Assembly (NCBI RefSeq): GCF_000938255.1
Contig: NZ_JYMR01000002.1
Span: forward strand, 124,001 to 188,000
DNA: 64,000 nucleotides
Origin: Bradyrhizobium sp. LTSP849
GTDB lineage: Bacteria > Pseudomonadota > Alphaproteobacteria > Rhizobiales > Xanthobacteraceae
Direction of reading: 5' to 3'
In this document: positions 44,578-52,506 of the stretch, piece after piece
How positions within the stretch are numbered: position 1 is the stretch's first letter
Layout of the letters: every line of letters begins with the position of its first letter
Translations under genes and position numbers: made by a program
The notes under the pieces: model-generated
The model's input: only the letters and a program-made list of their open reading frames with translations
What the model was told of the DNA's origin: nothing
Database searches by the model: none

Positions 44578-45996
44578 TTGGTTCATTCGAAGCGACGGGT
44601 GGTGCGTGCGGCGGCTGTTCTGGGAGCGGCGCATGTCGCGGCCTTTGCCGTAACGGCGGCCGAAGCCGCAGACTTGCCCGTGAAGGCGCCCCCGCAACTG
44701 GCCTCGGTGGCGAATTGGACCCAGTTTTATGTCGGTGCAGGACTGGGCTTCGACTTCGCGTCGGGCCGCTCGAACCTGACCCCGGTTGGCGGCGGTCCGG
44801 CCATTTTCGATCTCGACGGCTTGCAGGGCGCCGATCTCGGATTGTCGGCTTTCGCCGGCTTCGACGTCCAGGTTGCGCCGCGGTTCGTGGTCGGCGGCTT
44901 CGTAGATTACGACTGGTCGCGCCAGCGCACGGCAGTCAACGTAACGCTCTTCGGGGCGGCAAATCTGTCTGCCGTGATGCCGTCGCTCGACCAGGGCTGG
45001 ACGATCGGCGGTCGTGCGGGATTTCTGGCGACGCCCGATATCCTGCTCTACGGCCTCGCCGGCTACAGCCAGATGCGCATCAACAATTGGAACGCCACGG
45101 CCACGTTCGGCGGCCCTGTTTTCACGATGCAGGAATCGGCTCAGACTTCGCGCGGCTACACGGTCGGCGCCGGTGCGGAATATCGTCTCACCAGCAATGT
45201 GTCGCTGCGCGGCGAATATCGCTATGTCGCGCTTGGCCACAACACGACGCTCGACCCGCTCGGCGCGGTCTGGACCACCGACCTCTCCGAGCACGTGATC
45301 CGGATCGGCGCCGCCTATCGTTTCGGGCAGTTCGGCGGCCCTGCGACGACGGCAGCGGCCGCGCCGGTGATCAGTCCAGCATGGACCGGCGTTTATGTCG
45401 GTGCAGGCATCGGGGGCGATGCGCTCACGCCCCATGTCGCGGCCTCGCTTCCCGGCGCGCTGGATTTCAACGCAGCCGGCCTTGGCGGCGCCGACGTCGG
45501 CGGCACCTTCACCATCGGCTATGATCGCCAGATTGCACCGAAATGGGTCGTCGGCGCATTTGGCCTGATCGACGCGGCAACGAATGGCGGAGCCAAAATC
45601 ACGGCAACGGGTGCCGGCGCCGGAACAACGGTCGCGTCGGATCTCGCGTCGGTGAAATGGGCCTGGACCGTCGGTGGACGCGCCGGCTATCTCGTTTCGC
45701 CGGAGACGCTCGTCTATCTGCTCGGCGGCTATACCGGCTCGACCGCGCGATCCCTCACCTACAGCGTCTTCGGCATTCAGAGCACCAGTCCGGAGCGCGA
45801 ATATCATGGCGCCACCTTCGGTGCCGGCTTCGAGCGCTTCTTCAGCGACAGTATCTCGGCCCGTGCCGAGTATCGCATGACCCATGTGGCAACGCGTGAC
45901 GATCTGACGGATGGTCTCCTCTTCACCAGCGTGAGCGCGGGCGGCACGGTCCACACGCTGCGCGGTTCGCTGGTCTATCATCTTCCGACGCCGTAG
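44578..45996 (+). CDS. Outer-membrane protein with two tandem beta-barrel domains
   Basis: 472 aa, taking a TTG start preceded by GGGGGCGGGA because it gives a clean signal peptide (VHSKRRVVRAAAVLGAAH..., cleavage at AEA/AD); an ATG 12 codons upstream is the alternative. Domain 1 starts WTQFYVGAGLGFDFAS and ends with the strand HVIRIGAAYRFGQ near residue 265; domain 2 starts WTGVYVGAGIGGDALT near residue 290 and ends with TLRGSLVYHLP. Each looks like an Omp25/Omp31 eight-strand barrel, so the protein is a duplicated fusion of a normally single-domain porin-like protein. Function unknown. Confidence 0.78.
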   Translation: MVHSKRRVVRAAAVLGAAHVAAFAVTAAEAADLPVKAPPQLASVANWTQFYVGAGLGFDFASGRSNLTPVGGGPAIFDLDGLQGADLGLSAFAGFDVQVAPRFVVGGFVDYDWSRQRTAVNVTLFGAANLSAVMPSLDQGWTIGGRAGFLATPDILLYGLAGYSQMRINNWNATATFGGPVFTMQESAQTSRGYTVGAGAEYRLTSNVSLRGEYRYVALGHNTTLDPLGAVWTTDLSEHVIRIGAAYRFGQFGGPATTAAAAPVISPAWTGVYVGAGIGGDALTPHVAASLPGALDFNAAGLGGADVGGTFTIGYDRQIAPKWVVGAFGLIDAATNGGAKITATGAGAGTTVASDLASVKWAWTVGGRAGYLVSPETLVYLLGGYTGSTARSLTYSVFGIQSTSPEREYHGATFGAGFERFFSDSISARAEYRMTHVATRDDLTDGLLFTSVSAGGTVHTLRGSLVYHLPTP

Positions 45997-46011
45997 CGCG
46001 GATCGACTGGT

Positions 46012-46563
46012 TTAGCCCCGCCGCCACGGCGTCACCGTCACCTCATCCGCCGCGTCGAGCAGATACGGCGCGCCCGGCTTCATCCCGTGTGAAGCCAGCA
46101 CCTCGCGCGGCGTCCGCTCCGGCACGCCGACGAAACAGCCTTCGCCGCCGGGCAGGCGCAGATGCGGGGCTTCCGACAGCCAGAACGTGTCGTAGCGATC
46201 CATGAACAGGTCGAACACGACGGGGCCACCGATGATCGCGACCATGCCGGAGGCGACGCCGGCAAACGCGCAGGCCTCCTCGAAGCTCGCATGATCCGGA
46301 TTCCACAAGGTCGCGTTCGGCATCTCGGGATCGACGGTGAGGGCCTTGATCTTGCGCGTCATGATCAGCCGCCTGCGCTTCGGCGAGTTCGGCTGCTGCT
46401 CGTGCGAGTGACGGCCGTGCACGATCAAGGCGGCGCGATCGAGCGCCTGCTCGAAGAAGCGTTTGTCGCCCTCGAATTTCAGGGTGTCGGGCATGACATG
46501 ACCCGCGTCGGCAAGCATGCCGTCCGCGGAGACGATGACGTAACCTTCGAGGCGGAGAGACAA
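46012..46563 (-). CDS. Dihydrofolate-reductase-like / RibD C-terminal fold protein
   Basis: 183 aa. It has the fold of the deaminase-reductase domain: LEGYVIVSADGMLADAG (strand and NADPH loop), ALIVHGRHSHEQQP, and the second dinucleotide-like strand VAIIGGPVVFDLFMDRYDTFWLSE. Reductases of this type act on pteridines or pyrimidinones; substrate unknown. It ends convergently with the barrel gene and its start is eight bases from the upstream deacetylase stop, so they share a transcript. Confidence 0.75.
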   Translation of the reverse strand: MSLRLEGYVIVSADGMLADAGHVMPDTLKFEGDKRFFEQALDRAALIVHGRHSHEQQPNSPKRRRLIMTRKIKALTVDPEMPNATLWNPDHASFEEACAFAGVASGMVAIIGGPVVFDLFMDRYDTFWLSEAPHLRLPGGEGCFVGVPERTPREVLASHGMKPGAPYLLDAADEVTVTPWRRG

Positions 46564-46571
46564 TGCGACAG

Positions 46572-47582
46572 CTATTCGTTGACCGTCGTCACGACGCTGT
46601 TGACCGGCCGTGTGCTGACCGTCGGCAGCTTGACGTCCTTCATCAGCTCCTGGTCGTATTCGGGGAGCGAGGCGACCGGCGCCTTGGCGCGCATCGCCAC
46701 GACCTTGTAGCCGCCGGCCTTGAGGCGGTTCAGAAGCTCGGGCAGGGCTTCCGCTGTGTGCTTCTGGAAATCGTGCATCAGGATGATGCCTTTGCCCTTC
46801 TTCTCGAGCCCCTTCATCACGGTGTCGATCACCTTCTCTGGCTTGGAGGCCTTGAAGTCGAAGGAGTCGATGTCGCAGGAGAAGATCGCGACGTTGCGGT
46901 TGCCGAGATAGGTGACCATCTCAGGCGGATGCTGCAGCGCGGGGAAGCGGAAGAACGCTGCGGGCGAGATGCCGCCAAGCGCCCACTTCACGGCGCTGAT
47001 GCCCTTCTCGATCTCTTCCTTGCGCTGTGCTTCGGTCAGCTTCTTGTTGTTGAGATTGGCATGCGACCAGGTATGCGTGCCCACGACGTGGCCGGCCGCA
47101 TAGACCTGCTTCAGGATCTCCGGCTCATAGGTGGCGTGCTTACCGATCGAGAAGAAGATTCCGGTGGTGCACTGGTCGGCGAGCGCCTTGAGCACGGCCG
47201 GCGTGTTGTGCGGCCAGGGGCCGTCATCGAAGGTCAGGACGACCTCCTTGTCGCGCAGGAAGTCGAGCTCCTTGAAATGCTCGAAGCCGAAGCCGGGGCC
47301 GCCGGTGGTGTCGATCTCGACGGTGCGGGCGATACCCAGCGCGTTCGGATTGTTGCAGGCGGCGCGCGCGGGCTGCGGCGCTTGTTGCGGTGGGGGCGGG
47401 AAGGAGGCGGCGGCTGGTTGCGCAGCAACGGGGGCTGCGGGAGCCGGAGCAGCGGCCGGCGTTGCCGCCGGTACTGCTTGCGTGGCAGCTGCGGGTTTTG
47501 CAGCCGGAGTCTGCGACCATGCCGCGCCTGTCAACGCAACAGACATCGCGCTTGCCAAAATCAGTCCTGCCGCCACACGCAT
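46572..47582 (-). CDS. Secreted polysaccharide deacetylase (NodB homology)
   Basis: 336 aa. Signal peptide cleaved near AWSQ; a Pro/Ala-rich linker of about 55 residues follows. The NodB domain has all catalytic motifs: TFDDGPWPHN (catalytic Asp and metal Asp), THTWSHANL (metal His pair), FRFPALQHPP, DIDSFDF, and ILMHDFQ (catalytic His). The enzyme removes acetyl groups from a glycan, most likely peptidoglycan or an exopolysaccharide. It is not the symbiotic NodB itself: the linker and signal peptide point to an envelope role. Confidence 0.87.
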   Translation of the reverse strand: MRVAAGLILASAMSVALTGAAWSQTPAAKPAAATQAVPAATPAAAPAPAAPVAAQPAAASFPPPPQQAPQPARAACNNPNALGIARTVEIDTTGGPGFGFEHFKELDFLRDKEVVLTFDDGPWPHNTPAVLKALADQCTTGIFFSIGKHATYEPEILKQVYAAGHVVGTHTWSHANLNNKKLTEAQRKEEIEKGISAVKWALGGISPAAFFRFPALQHPPEMVTYLGNRNVAIFSCDIDSFDFKASKPEKVIDTVMKGLEKKGKGIILMHDFQKHTAEALPELLNRLKAGGYKVVAMRAKAPVASLPEYDQELMKDVKLPTVSTRPVNSVVTTVNE

Positions 47583-47748
47583 GGTGTTGTCCTCGAGATT
47601 GATCCCGTTGTTCGGCCGCGGCTTTTTCGCCTCCGGCAGAACCACTCCTGCCCCAGATATCTTAGCCTAGATGGTGGTCCATCGCCATTGCAACGGATGT
47701 TTGGTGCTCTGCCACAATTGTGCCCAGGCGTCTTGAAGCGACGTGCCC

Positions 47749-48318
47749 TTAACTGTCGGCCAGCGCCTTGGCGACCGCCGTCTTGATCCGCGTATCGGCG
47801 GGCTCCACCGCAGATGCAAATACCTCGGCGATATAGCCGTCGCGGCCGATCAGATATTTGTGGAAGTTCCACTTCGGAACCTCTCTCGGCCGTGCCTCGG
47901 CGGCCCATTTGTAGAAGGGATGCGCCTTCGCTCCGACCACGACGGCCTTGGCCGCGATCGGGAAGGTAACGCCGTATTGGTGATGCGCGGTCTCCGAAAT
48001 CTCGCTGGTGCCGCCGGGCTCCTGGCCGCCGAAATCGTTGGAAGGCACGCCGATGATCGTGAGCCCGCGCTCGCGAAACTCGCTCCAGAGCTCTTGCAGT
48101 CCGGCATATTGCGGGGTGTAGCCGCACAGCGAAGCTGTGTTCACGATCAGCAGCGGCTTGCCGGTGAAGGCGGCAAGGCGAATGTCATCGCCGGACAAAG
48201 CGGGGAAGGAGAAGGCGTAAGCCGGGATTCGGCTCATTCCACCATCGGCCAAAGCACGCGTTGCCGATGTGGCCGCTGCGAGAAGCGCCGCGGTGAGCAC
48301 AGTCCTGCGATTTGGCAT
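47749..48318 (-). CDS. Exported glutathione-peroxidase-like protein (Cys type)
   Basis: 189 aa from the ATG after GGGGGA. The N-terminus MPNRRTVLTAALLAAATSAT is a twin-arginine-like signal. The peroxidase motifs are NTASLCGYTPQY (peroxidatic Cys at about residue 66), GVPSNDFGGQEPG (Gln), and KWNFHKYLI (Trp and Asn). So the Cys-Gln-Trp-Asn tetrad is complete. Most bacterial homologues are cytosolic; this one appears to be exported. It probably uses thioredoxin-like reductants and protects envelope lipids. It lies 135 bases from the L,D-transpeptidase gene. Confidence 0.83.
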   Translation of the reverse strand: MPNRRTVLTAALLAAATSATRALADGGMSRIPAYAFSFPALSGDDIRLAAFTGKPLLIVNTASLCGYTPQYAGLQELWSEFRERGLTIIGVPSNDFGGQEPGGTSEISETAHHQYGVTFPIAAKAVVVGAKAHPFYKWAAEARPREVPKWNFHKYLIGRDGYIAEVFASAVEPADTRIKTAVAKALADS

Positions 48319-48407
48319 GGCGACGTCCCCCGACATGATCCGGGATGCACTTTACTCCGCCACTGCGATCGGCCTGCTCAACACCGCGTTATCTGACGCG
48401 GTGAAGT

Positions 48408-48475
48408 GCTAGATTCTTATTTTGACGCGTTTTCTTTACGCGAACCGGCATCCACTTCGCTCGAAAACGCTCTAG
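48408..48475. repeat. Intergenic repeat, type D, overlapping the end of the L,D-transpeptidase gene
   Basis: The element runs from CTAGATTCTTATTTTGACGC to CGAAAACGCTCTAG; GCGTTTTC and GAAAACGC are exact inverted repeats. It is a dispersed type that I recall from Bradyrhizobium. Its right end (TCTAG) overlaps the TAG stop codon of the gene at 48472. Confidence 0.75.
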
Positions 48476-50163
48476 TACAGCCGGACGATGAAGTCGGTGC
48501 CTTCGCCGGTCTCGCCCTGGTTGATGCCCTGGTCGGAGACGATGACCGAGCCGCCGGTGGTCAGCATCTCGTTGATCTTCGCCATGGTGTCGGCCGGGAT
48601 CGAGATGCGGTCCAGCGCCTCGGCTGGACTGTCGGGCGTGATCACGGGCTTCGCCGCGACGGGGATCACGGCGGCGCCGCGCTGGCGACGCGTCACGTGA
48701 CCATCGTCCTCACGGGCGGCGGAGGAGCGGACCGCGACGGGCAGCGACACCACCGACCAATGCAGCGCATTGGAGTCGGTCTTGTCGACCTCGGCGGTGA
48801 AGACATGGGTGCCAAGCGGCCGGTCGCTCGCGGCGATCGTCACGGGCACCTCGAACAGCGGCGAAAAGTTCTGCCGCACATAGAGCTTGGAATCCTTGCG
48901 GCTGATGAACACCGCAATCTGGCCGGCGCGCTTCGGCAGATCCGGCTTCGCAGCGGGGGCAGGATCGGCGACGCGGGTCTGATCCTTCTTCGCGTCCGGC
49001 GAAGCGGCAGGCGCGGGCGCCGTTGCCGCCTCTGCCTTGGCGGGCTCGGATTTGGCTGGTTCGGACTTTGCTGCTTCCGTTTTCGGAGCTTCAGCCTTCG
49101 GAGTATCGGTCCGCTCCGATTTGGCAGCCTCGATCTTCTCGTCCGTGGTCGCCTTGGGCGCTTCTACAGCCTCAGAAGGTTTCGCTTCGGTGCTCGCGGC
49201 GTCGGCGGGCTTGGCGGTCTCATCCGTCTTCGCGGTCGCTTCGGGCTGCTTCGCCGGCTCGGAAGCTTCGGCGGACTTGATTTCAGCTTGGGCCGGTGCG
49301 GCCTCCTCACGGAGCGACGCATTGCCGGTCGTCACATCCGACATCACGGGATGGCCGACCGAGGAGCGCAGCTCGAGTATGCCGTCAGCGCTGGCGGTTC
49401 TCGTCTCAACTGGCTTGGCTTCCGCGACCTTGGCTTCGGGCGCGCCCTTGTCCGCCTTGTCGCCAACAGGCGTCGCGGGCTCGAGGCTTGCGGCCGGTTG
49501 CGGCGGCACGCGCAGCGAAGCGAGCATCGGATGGGAGAAGCTGTGCGGCGTCATCTCGCCGGGCGTGACGAGTACACGCGCGCCCATCTTGGTCCAGTTC
49601 CACATCTTCACGGCGAACGCCATCGGCATGCGGATGCAGCCATGTGAAGCCGGATAGCCCGGCAGCACGCCGGCATGCATGGCGATGCCGGACCAGGTGA
49701 TCCGCTGCATGTACGGCATCGGCGCGCCGCTATAGATGTTGGAGTGGTGGAATTTGTGCTTCTGAATGATGCTGAACACGCCCATCGGCGTGGAGTGGCC
49801 CTTCATGCCGCTCGACACCGGAGACTCCGCGAACACGCCGTTGGAGTCGTAGACCGTCACTTTCTGCCGGTCGATCGAGACGACGATAACCAGCGGCCCC
49901 TGCGGTTTCGAGCCGGTTTCCTTCTCGACGCGCGCCTCGCTCTTGTTCTTGGCTGCCGCGCCGCGCTTTTGCGGCTTCTGCTGCGGCTCGTCGGGACGCC
50001 GCACCTGCCGTGAGTAGTAGGACCCGTCCGAATAATCCGGCGTGTAGTAAAACGCTGCTTCTGCCTGGCTGGTCGTACCGATCACACCCGCGGCCGTCAA
50101 AATGGCGAACTGCCACAGCCGTGCCGGCGCGGCAGCAAAACGGGACCCGTTCACGCTAGTCAT
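48472..50163 (-). CDS. L,D-transpeptidase (YkuD) with long low-complexity linker and degenerate second domain
   Basis: 563 aa. Signal peptide cleaved near QAEA/A. The YkuD domain (about 90-210) has IVVSIDRQKVTVY, the His in GIAMHAG and the catalytic Cys in SHGCIRMP. Then a linker of about 180 residues rich in Ala, Lys, Glu, Ser, Pro and Thr. The C-terminal part (about 400-560) has IAVFISRKDSKLYVRQ, PLGTHVFTAEVD and SVIVSDQGINQGE, a YkuD-like fold lacking the SHGC motif. It cross-links peptidoglycan or anchors proteins to it. The TAG stop lies in repeat type D. Confidence 0.87.
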   Translation of the reverse strand: MTSVNGSRFAAAPARLWQFAILTAAGVIGTTSQAEAAFYYTPDYSDGSYYSRQVRRPDEPQQKPQKRGAAAKNKSEARVEKETGSKPQGPLVIVVSIDRQKVTVYDSNGVFAESPVSSGMKGHSTPMGVFSIIQKHKFHHSNIYSGAPMPYMQRITWSGIAMHAGVLPGYPASHGCIRMPMAFAVKMWNWTKMGARVLVTPGEMTPHSFSHPMLASLRVPPQPAASLEPATPVGDKADKGAPEAKVAEAKPVETRTASADGILELRSSVGHPVMSDVTTGNASLREEAAPAQAEIKSAEASEPAKQPEATAKTDETAKPADAASTEAKPSEAVEAPKATTDEKIEAAKSERTDTPKAEAPKTEAAKSEPAKSEPAKAEAATAPAPAASPDAKKDQTRVADPAPAAKPDLPKRAGQIAVFISRKDSKLYVRQNFSPLFEVPVTIAASDRPLGTHVFTAEVDKTDSNALHWSVVSLPVAVRSSAAREDDGHVTRRQRGAAVIPVAAKPVITPDSPAEALDRISIPADTMAKINEMLTTGGSVIVSDQGINQGETGEGTDFIVRLY

Positions 50164-50371
50164 TCCTCGAATCCATAATCCAAATCAGACATTAGTGTCG
50201 CAGAGGGTATACGCGTTCACCAGCACGGCAGTTCTGCCGTCCGCTACTTTTGTCCAATCGTAGCAAAAAAGCCTCACAGAGCGGTAAACGGCGGCCACGA
50301 TGAGCTGCCGGTCGCCTTCCTGACGGGCGGTCGCGTGCCTACATTGCGGGAACTTGTTACCGGAGAACTTC

Positions 50372-50920
50372 ATGTCATCTCGTTTCCCCGCTCTTTCCAG
50401 CATCCGCTTGAAAGACTTCGCTTTATTCCTCCTGCTGCTGGCCGTGCCGGCGGCGTCGGCTTCCGCTGCCGACGAGCCGGATCTGATCTTCCGCCGCTCC
50501 ACCGTGTTCAAATGGATGAGCCCAAACGACAAGCTCGCGACCTATGGCCTCGACGATCCCGAGGTGGAGGGCGTGGCCTGTCATTTTACCGTGCCCGAGA
50601 AGGGCGGTTTCAAGGGCTGGCTCGGCCTCGCCGAGGAGGTCTCGGACGTTTCGCTCGCCTGCCGCCAAATTGGCCCCATCAAGTTCAAGGACAAGATGGA
50701 GCAGGGCGACGACATGTTCCGCAAGCGCCGCTCGCTGTTCTTCAAGAAAATGCAGATCGTGCGCGGCTGCGATGCCAAGCGCAACGTGCTGGTTTACATG
50801 GTCTATTCGGACAGGTTGATCGAAGGCTCGCCCAAAAATTCGACATCAACCGTGCCGATCATGCCGTGGGGACCGGCTGACGCAAACGTCCAGAAGTGCG
50901 GCGAGTTCTTCACTCCGTGA
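50372..50920 (+). CDS. creA: CreA family protein
   Basis: 182 aa from the ATG preceded by GGAG. A signal peptide ends near ASA/A. The mature protein DEPDLIFRRSTVFKWMSPNDKLATYGLDDPEVEGVACHFTVPEKGG is the CreA domain (written here in parts: IFRRSTVFKWMSPNDKLA and GVACHFT). Four Cys residues are spaced as in CreA. CreA is a periplasmic protein of unknown function, present in many proteobacteria. It diverges from the L,D-transpeptidase gene. Confidence 0.88.
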   Translation: MSSRFPALSSIRLKDFALFLLLLAVPAASASAADEPDLIFRRSTVFKWMSPNDKLATYGLDDPEVEGVACHFTVPEKGGFKGWLGLAEEVSDVSLACRQIGPIKFKDKMEQGDDMFRKRRSLFFKKMQIVRGCDAKRNVLVYMVYSDRLIEGSPKNSTSTVPIMPWGPADANVQKCGEFFTP

Positions 50921-50950
50921 CGCGCTTGCGTTCACAGTGACGCGGTTCGT

Positions 50951-51169
50951 TCACTCAGTGATGCGGTTGCGGCTGACGCGCGGTTTCGCAAGATGTGAGC
51001 CGGTCAGCCGCACGAACGCCTGCGGCGCAGCCTCGTAGCCGCGGCCAGATTGCAGCGCCATCGGGCCGGGCCCGTCGGCGCGGCTGCGAATGGGCCGTTG
51101 CTCGGCGCGGTCCGTCCGTTGGGCCGCGTCGCGCGCCGTTGCGCGATTTCCCGCCGTCATATTGGCCAT
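50951..51169 (-). CDS. Small hypothetical protein (72 aa)
   Basis: A frame starting MANMTAGNRATARDAAQRTD and ending LAKPRVSRNRITE. Highly polar and basic, with balanced charges; no signal or membrane segment. A GAGGG motif overlaps the first ATG, while the second ATG (codon 4) lies nine bases after it, so the latter is possibly the real start. No function recognised. It lies 30 bases from the end of creA, convergent with it. Confidence 0.4.
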   Translation of the reverse strand: MANMTAGNRATARDAAQRTDRAEQRPIRSRADGPGPMALQSGRGYEAAPQAFVRLTGSHLAKPRVSRNRITE

Positions 51170-51581
51170 CCCTCAGATAAATGTGCCCGGTGTTGATCCG
51201 GAGCTTCTCGGTTTCGATGGCTTGGGTCGCAGCCGACGCGCCCCCGGTTCGACAAAGCCCAGCCTTCGCTTGGGCTTCTCTTCAGCAGAGAAACGTAAAA
51301 TGCGTGTGAAGTGAGTGAGGCGAGCGCATGACAGCGGCCAACGTGCGGCACGCCTTTGAGCGCAACGGAGCTTGCCAAGCCAATTTGTGCCGCGGCGCGA
51401 CCGGCCTGAAATGATTAGGGTTTTCCGCCGAATGTTTCGTCGCCTCGGATGCGACGAAACAATTTCCGCGAAGATGAAACCATTTTCGGCTTTTGGCGCA
51501 TCACGGAAGAAACCGCGCATGGTTATCACCGCCACAACGACGACGGCGGAACCGCCGGCCACGGAACCTGGAGACAAGTCC
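51170..51581. other. Gene-poor stretch with one orphan hairpin
   Basis: 412 bases upstream of a tiny secreted peptide gene. It holds an AAGCCCAGC/GCTTGGGCTT hairpin at 51255-51277, without a clear T-tract. The stretch 51410-51500 is slightly AT-richer and may contain the promoter of the peptide gene. Long frames exist on both strands but have the composition of chance readings, so none is accepted. Confidence 0.35.
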
Positions 51582-51746
51582 ATGCGCGCGCTCAGCTTCA
51601 TCCTTGCTTTCGGCTTCGTGCTCGCCGGTTCCTCGTTCGCAGGGTCGCCCGACGGCAATCTGCCGGGTGTCGGCACCTTCCAGTACAGCGGCTCGCCGGT
51701 CACCACCACGGCGCCGCAGCCGATCGTTATCGCCGCGCGCTTCTAA
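51582..51746 (+). CDS. Small secreted peptide (54 aa)
   Basis: From ATG 51582, with GGAGA ahead at a suitable distance. MRALSFILAFGFVLAGSSFA is a signal peptide; the mature part is only about 34 residues (GSPDGNLPGVGTFQYSG, then PVTTTAPQPIVIAARF). No cysteines. Such short secreted proteins occur in groups in Bradyrhizobium and are uncharacterised. A longer frame extends upstream, but the signal peptide argues for this start. 34 bases later another secreted-protein gene begins. Confidence 0.6.
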   Translation: MRALSFILAFGFVLAGSSFAGSPDGNLPGVGTFQYSGSPVTTTAPQPIVIAARF

Positions 51747-51780
51747 TCATTAACAAGAAAATCAGCCGGCACATTCCATC

Positions 51781-52146
51781 ATGCACCTTCGGTTCTGCGC
51801 TGCGGCGCTCATGTCCGTTCTGACGATCAGCTCCGCCCAGGCGCAGGTGCGTTCTCCCAGCCGATTACCCGATCCCCGTACCGAGTTCGTCCGCCAATGC
51901 GCGCCACGCATGCTCGGGCGTTGGGAGCATCCGGAAGAGGTATGTGGTTGTCTGCATGATCATGCCGCCGCGGTCGTTGAGGATCGCGACCTGCGCGAGG
52001 CGCTGCTGCGCGGCATCAGCGAGACCGGTGTACCGACAATCGAGACCGATTGGGTGCCGGCGGCAAAGCAAAGCGAGATCGGCGCGACCTTCACCAAGAT
52101 CGCCAAGCCGACCTTGCAGTGCATGTTCGACCCCGCGAAGTCGTAG
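51781..52146 (+). CDS. Hypothetical secreted protein (121 aa)
   Basis: MHLRFCAAALMSVLTISSAQA is a signal peptide. The mature part has three Cys residues (VRQCAPRM, EEVCGCLHDH) and a C-terminal Cys (LQCMFDP), suggesting two disulphides, with a helical central section (DLREALLRGISETG). No function recognised. It lies directly after the 54-aa peptide gene and may share its transcript. Repeat type A follows. Confidence 0.65.
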   Translation: MHLRFCAAALMSVLTISSAQAQVRSPSRLPDPRTEFVRQCAPRMLGRWEHPEEVCGCLHDHAAAVVEDRDLREALLRGISETGVPTIETDWVPAAKQSEIGATFTKIAKPTLQCMFDPAKS

Positions 52147-52156
52147 GGCTCTATTG

Positions 52157-52208
52157 TTTGAGCATGATCTCGTCGGAAATCCGCTTCACGCTTTTCCGGA
52201 TCATGCTT
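52157..52208. repeat. Palindromic intergenic repeat, type A copy 2
   Basis: GAGCATGATCTCGTCGG..CCGGATCATGCTT: the inverted outer arms and the inner CGCTTTTCCGG match the copy at 24813-24888, but the inside is shorter (about 52 bases). It lies between two convergent genes. Confidence 0.7.
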
Positions 52209-52209
52209 G

Positions 52210-52455
52210 TTACTTCGATTTCGGACCGAACCGGCCCACACAGGAACTGGTTCGCAGGACGCCCTTATCGGTCATCTTCGCACCACGCACTTCCTTGACC
52301 TGCCCGGCGGGGCAGCTCCCGTCATCCACCATCACGCGCTGACCAAGCTTGAGATCGACGATGTCCTGCTCGCGACCGATCGTGGCCGCTTGAACCGTCG
52401 TCGCGAGCGCGGCGGAGATCAGGAGCGAAAGACAGACTGCTTGGCGGAGTGACAT
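52210..52455 (-). CDS. Small secreted protein (DUF6719-like)
   Basis: 81 aa from the ATG of MSLRQAVCLSLLISAALATT; signal peptide ends near VQAA. The mature part REQDIVDLKLGQRVMVDDGSCPAGQVKEV has two Cys (SCPAG and SSCVGR), compatible with one disulphide, and a C-terminal GPKSK. I associate this pattern with the DUF6719 family from memory, not by search. Function unknown; it is convergent with the 121-aa protein. Confidence 0.55.
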   Translation of the reverse strand: MSLRQAVCLSLLISAALATTVQAATIGREQDIVDLKLGQRVMVDDGSCPAGQVKEVRGAKMTDKGVLRTSSCVGRFGPKSK

Positions 52456-52506
52456 GATGTGAGGTCCCGGCATCGATGCCGCAATGTAGGGAGCGGTACA
52501 CGATTC

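Noticed and set aside
46572..47582. Symbiotic nodB
   Set aside because: NodB motifs are present, but the signal peptide, long Pro/Ala linker and lack of nodA/nodC neighbours indicate an envelope deacetylase.
51173..51709. 178-codon frame on the minus strand over the 54-aa peptide region
   Set aside because: Runs of Arg/Pro/Ser with no domain pattern; the plus-strand signal peptide gene over the same bases is more credible.
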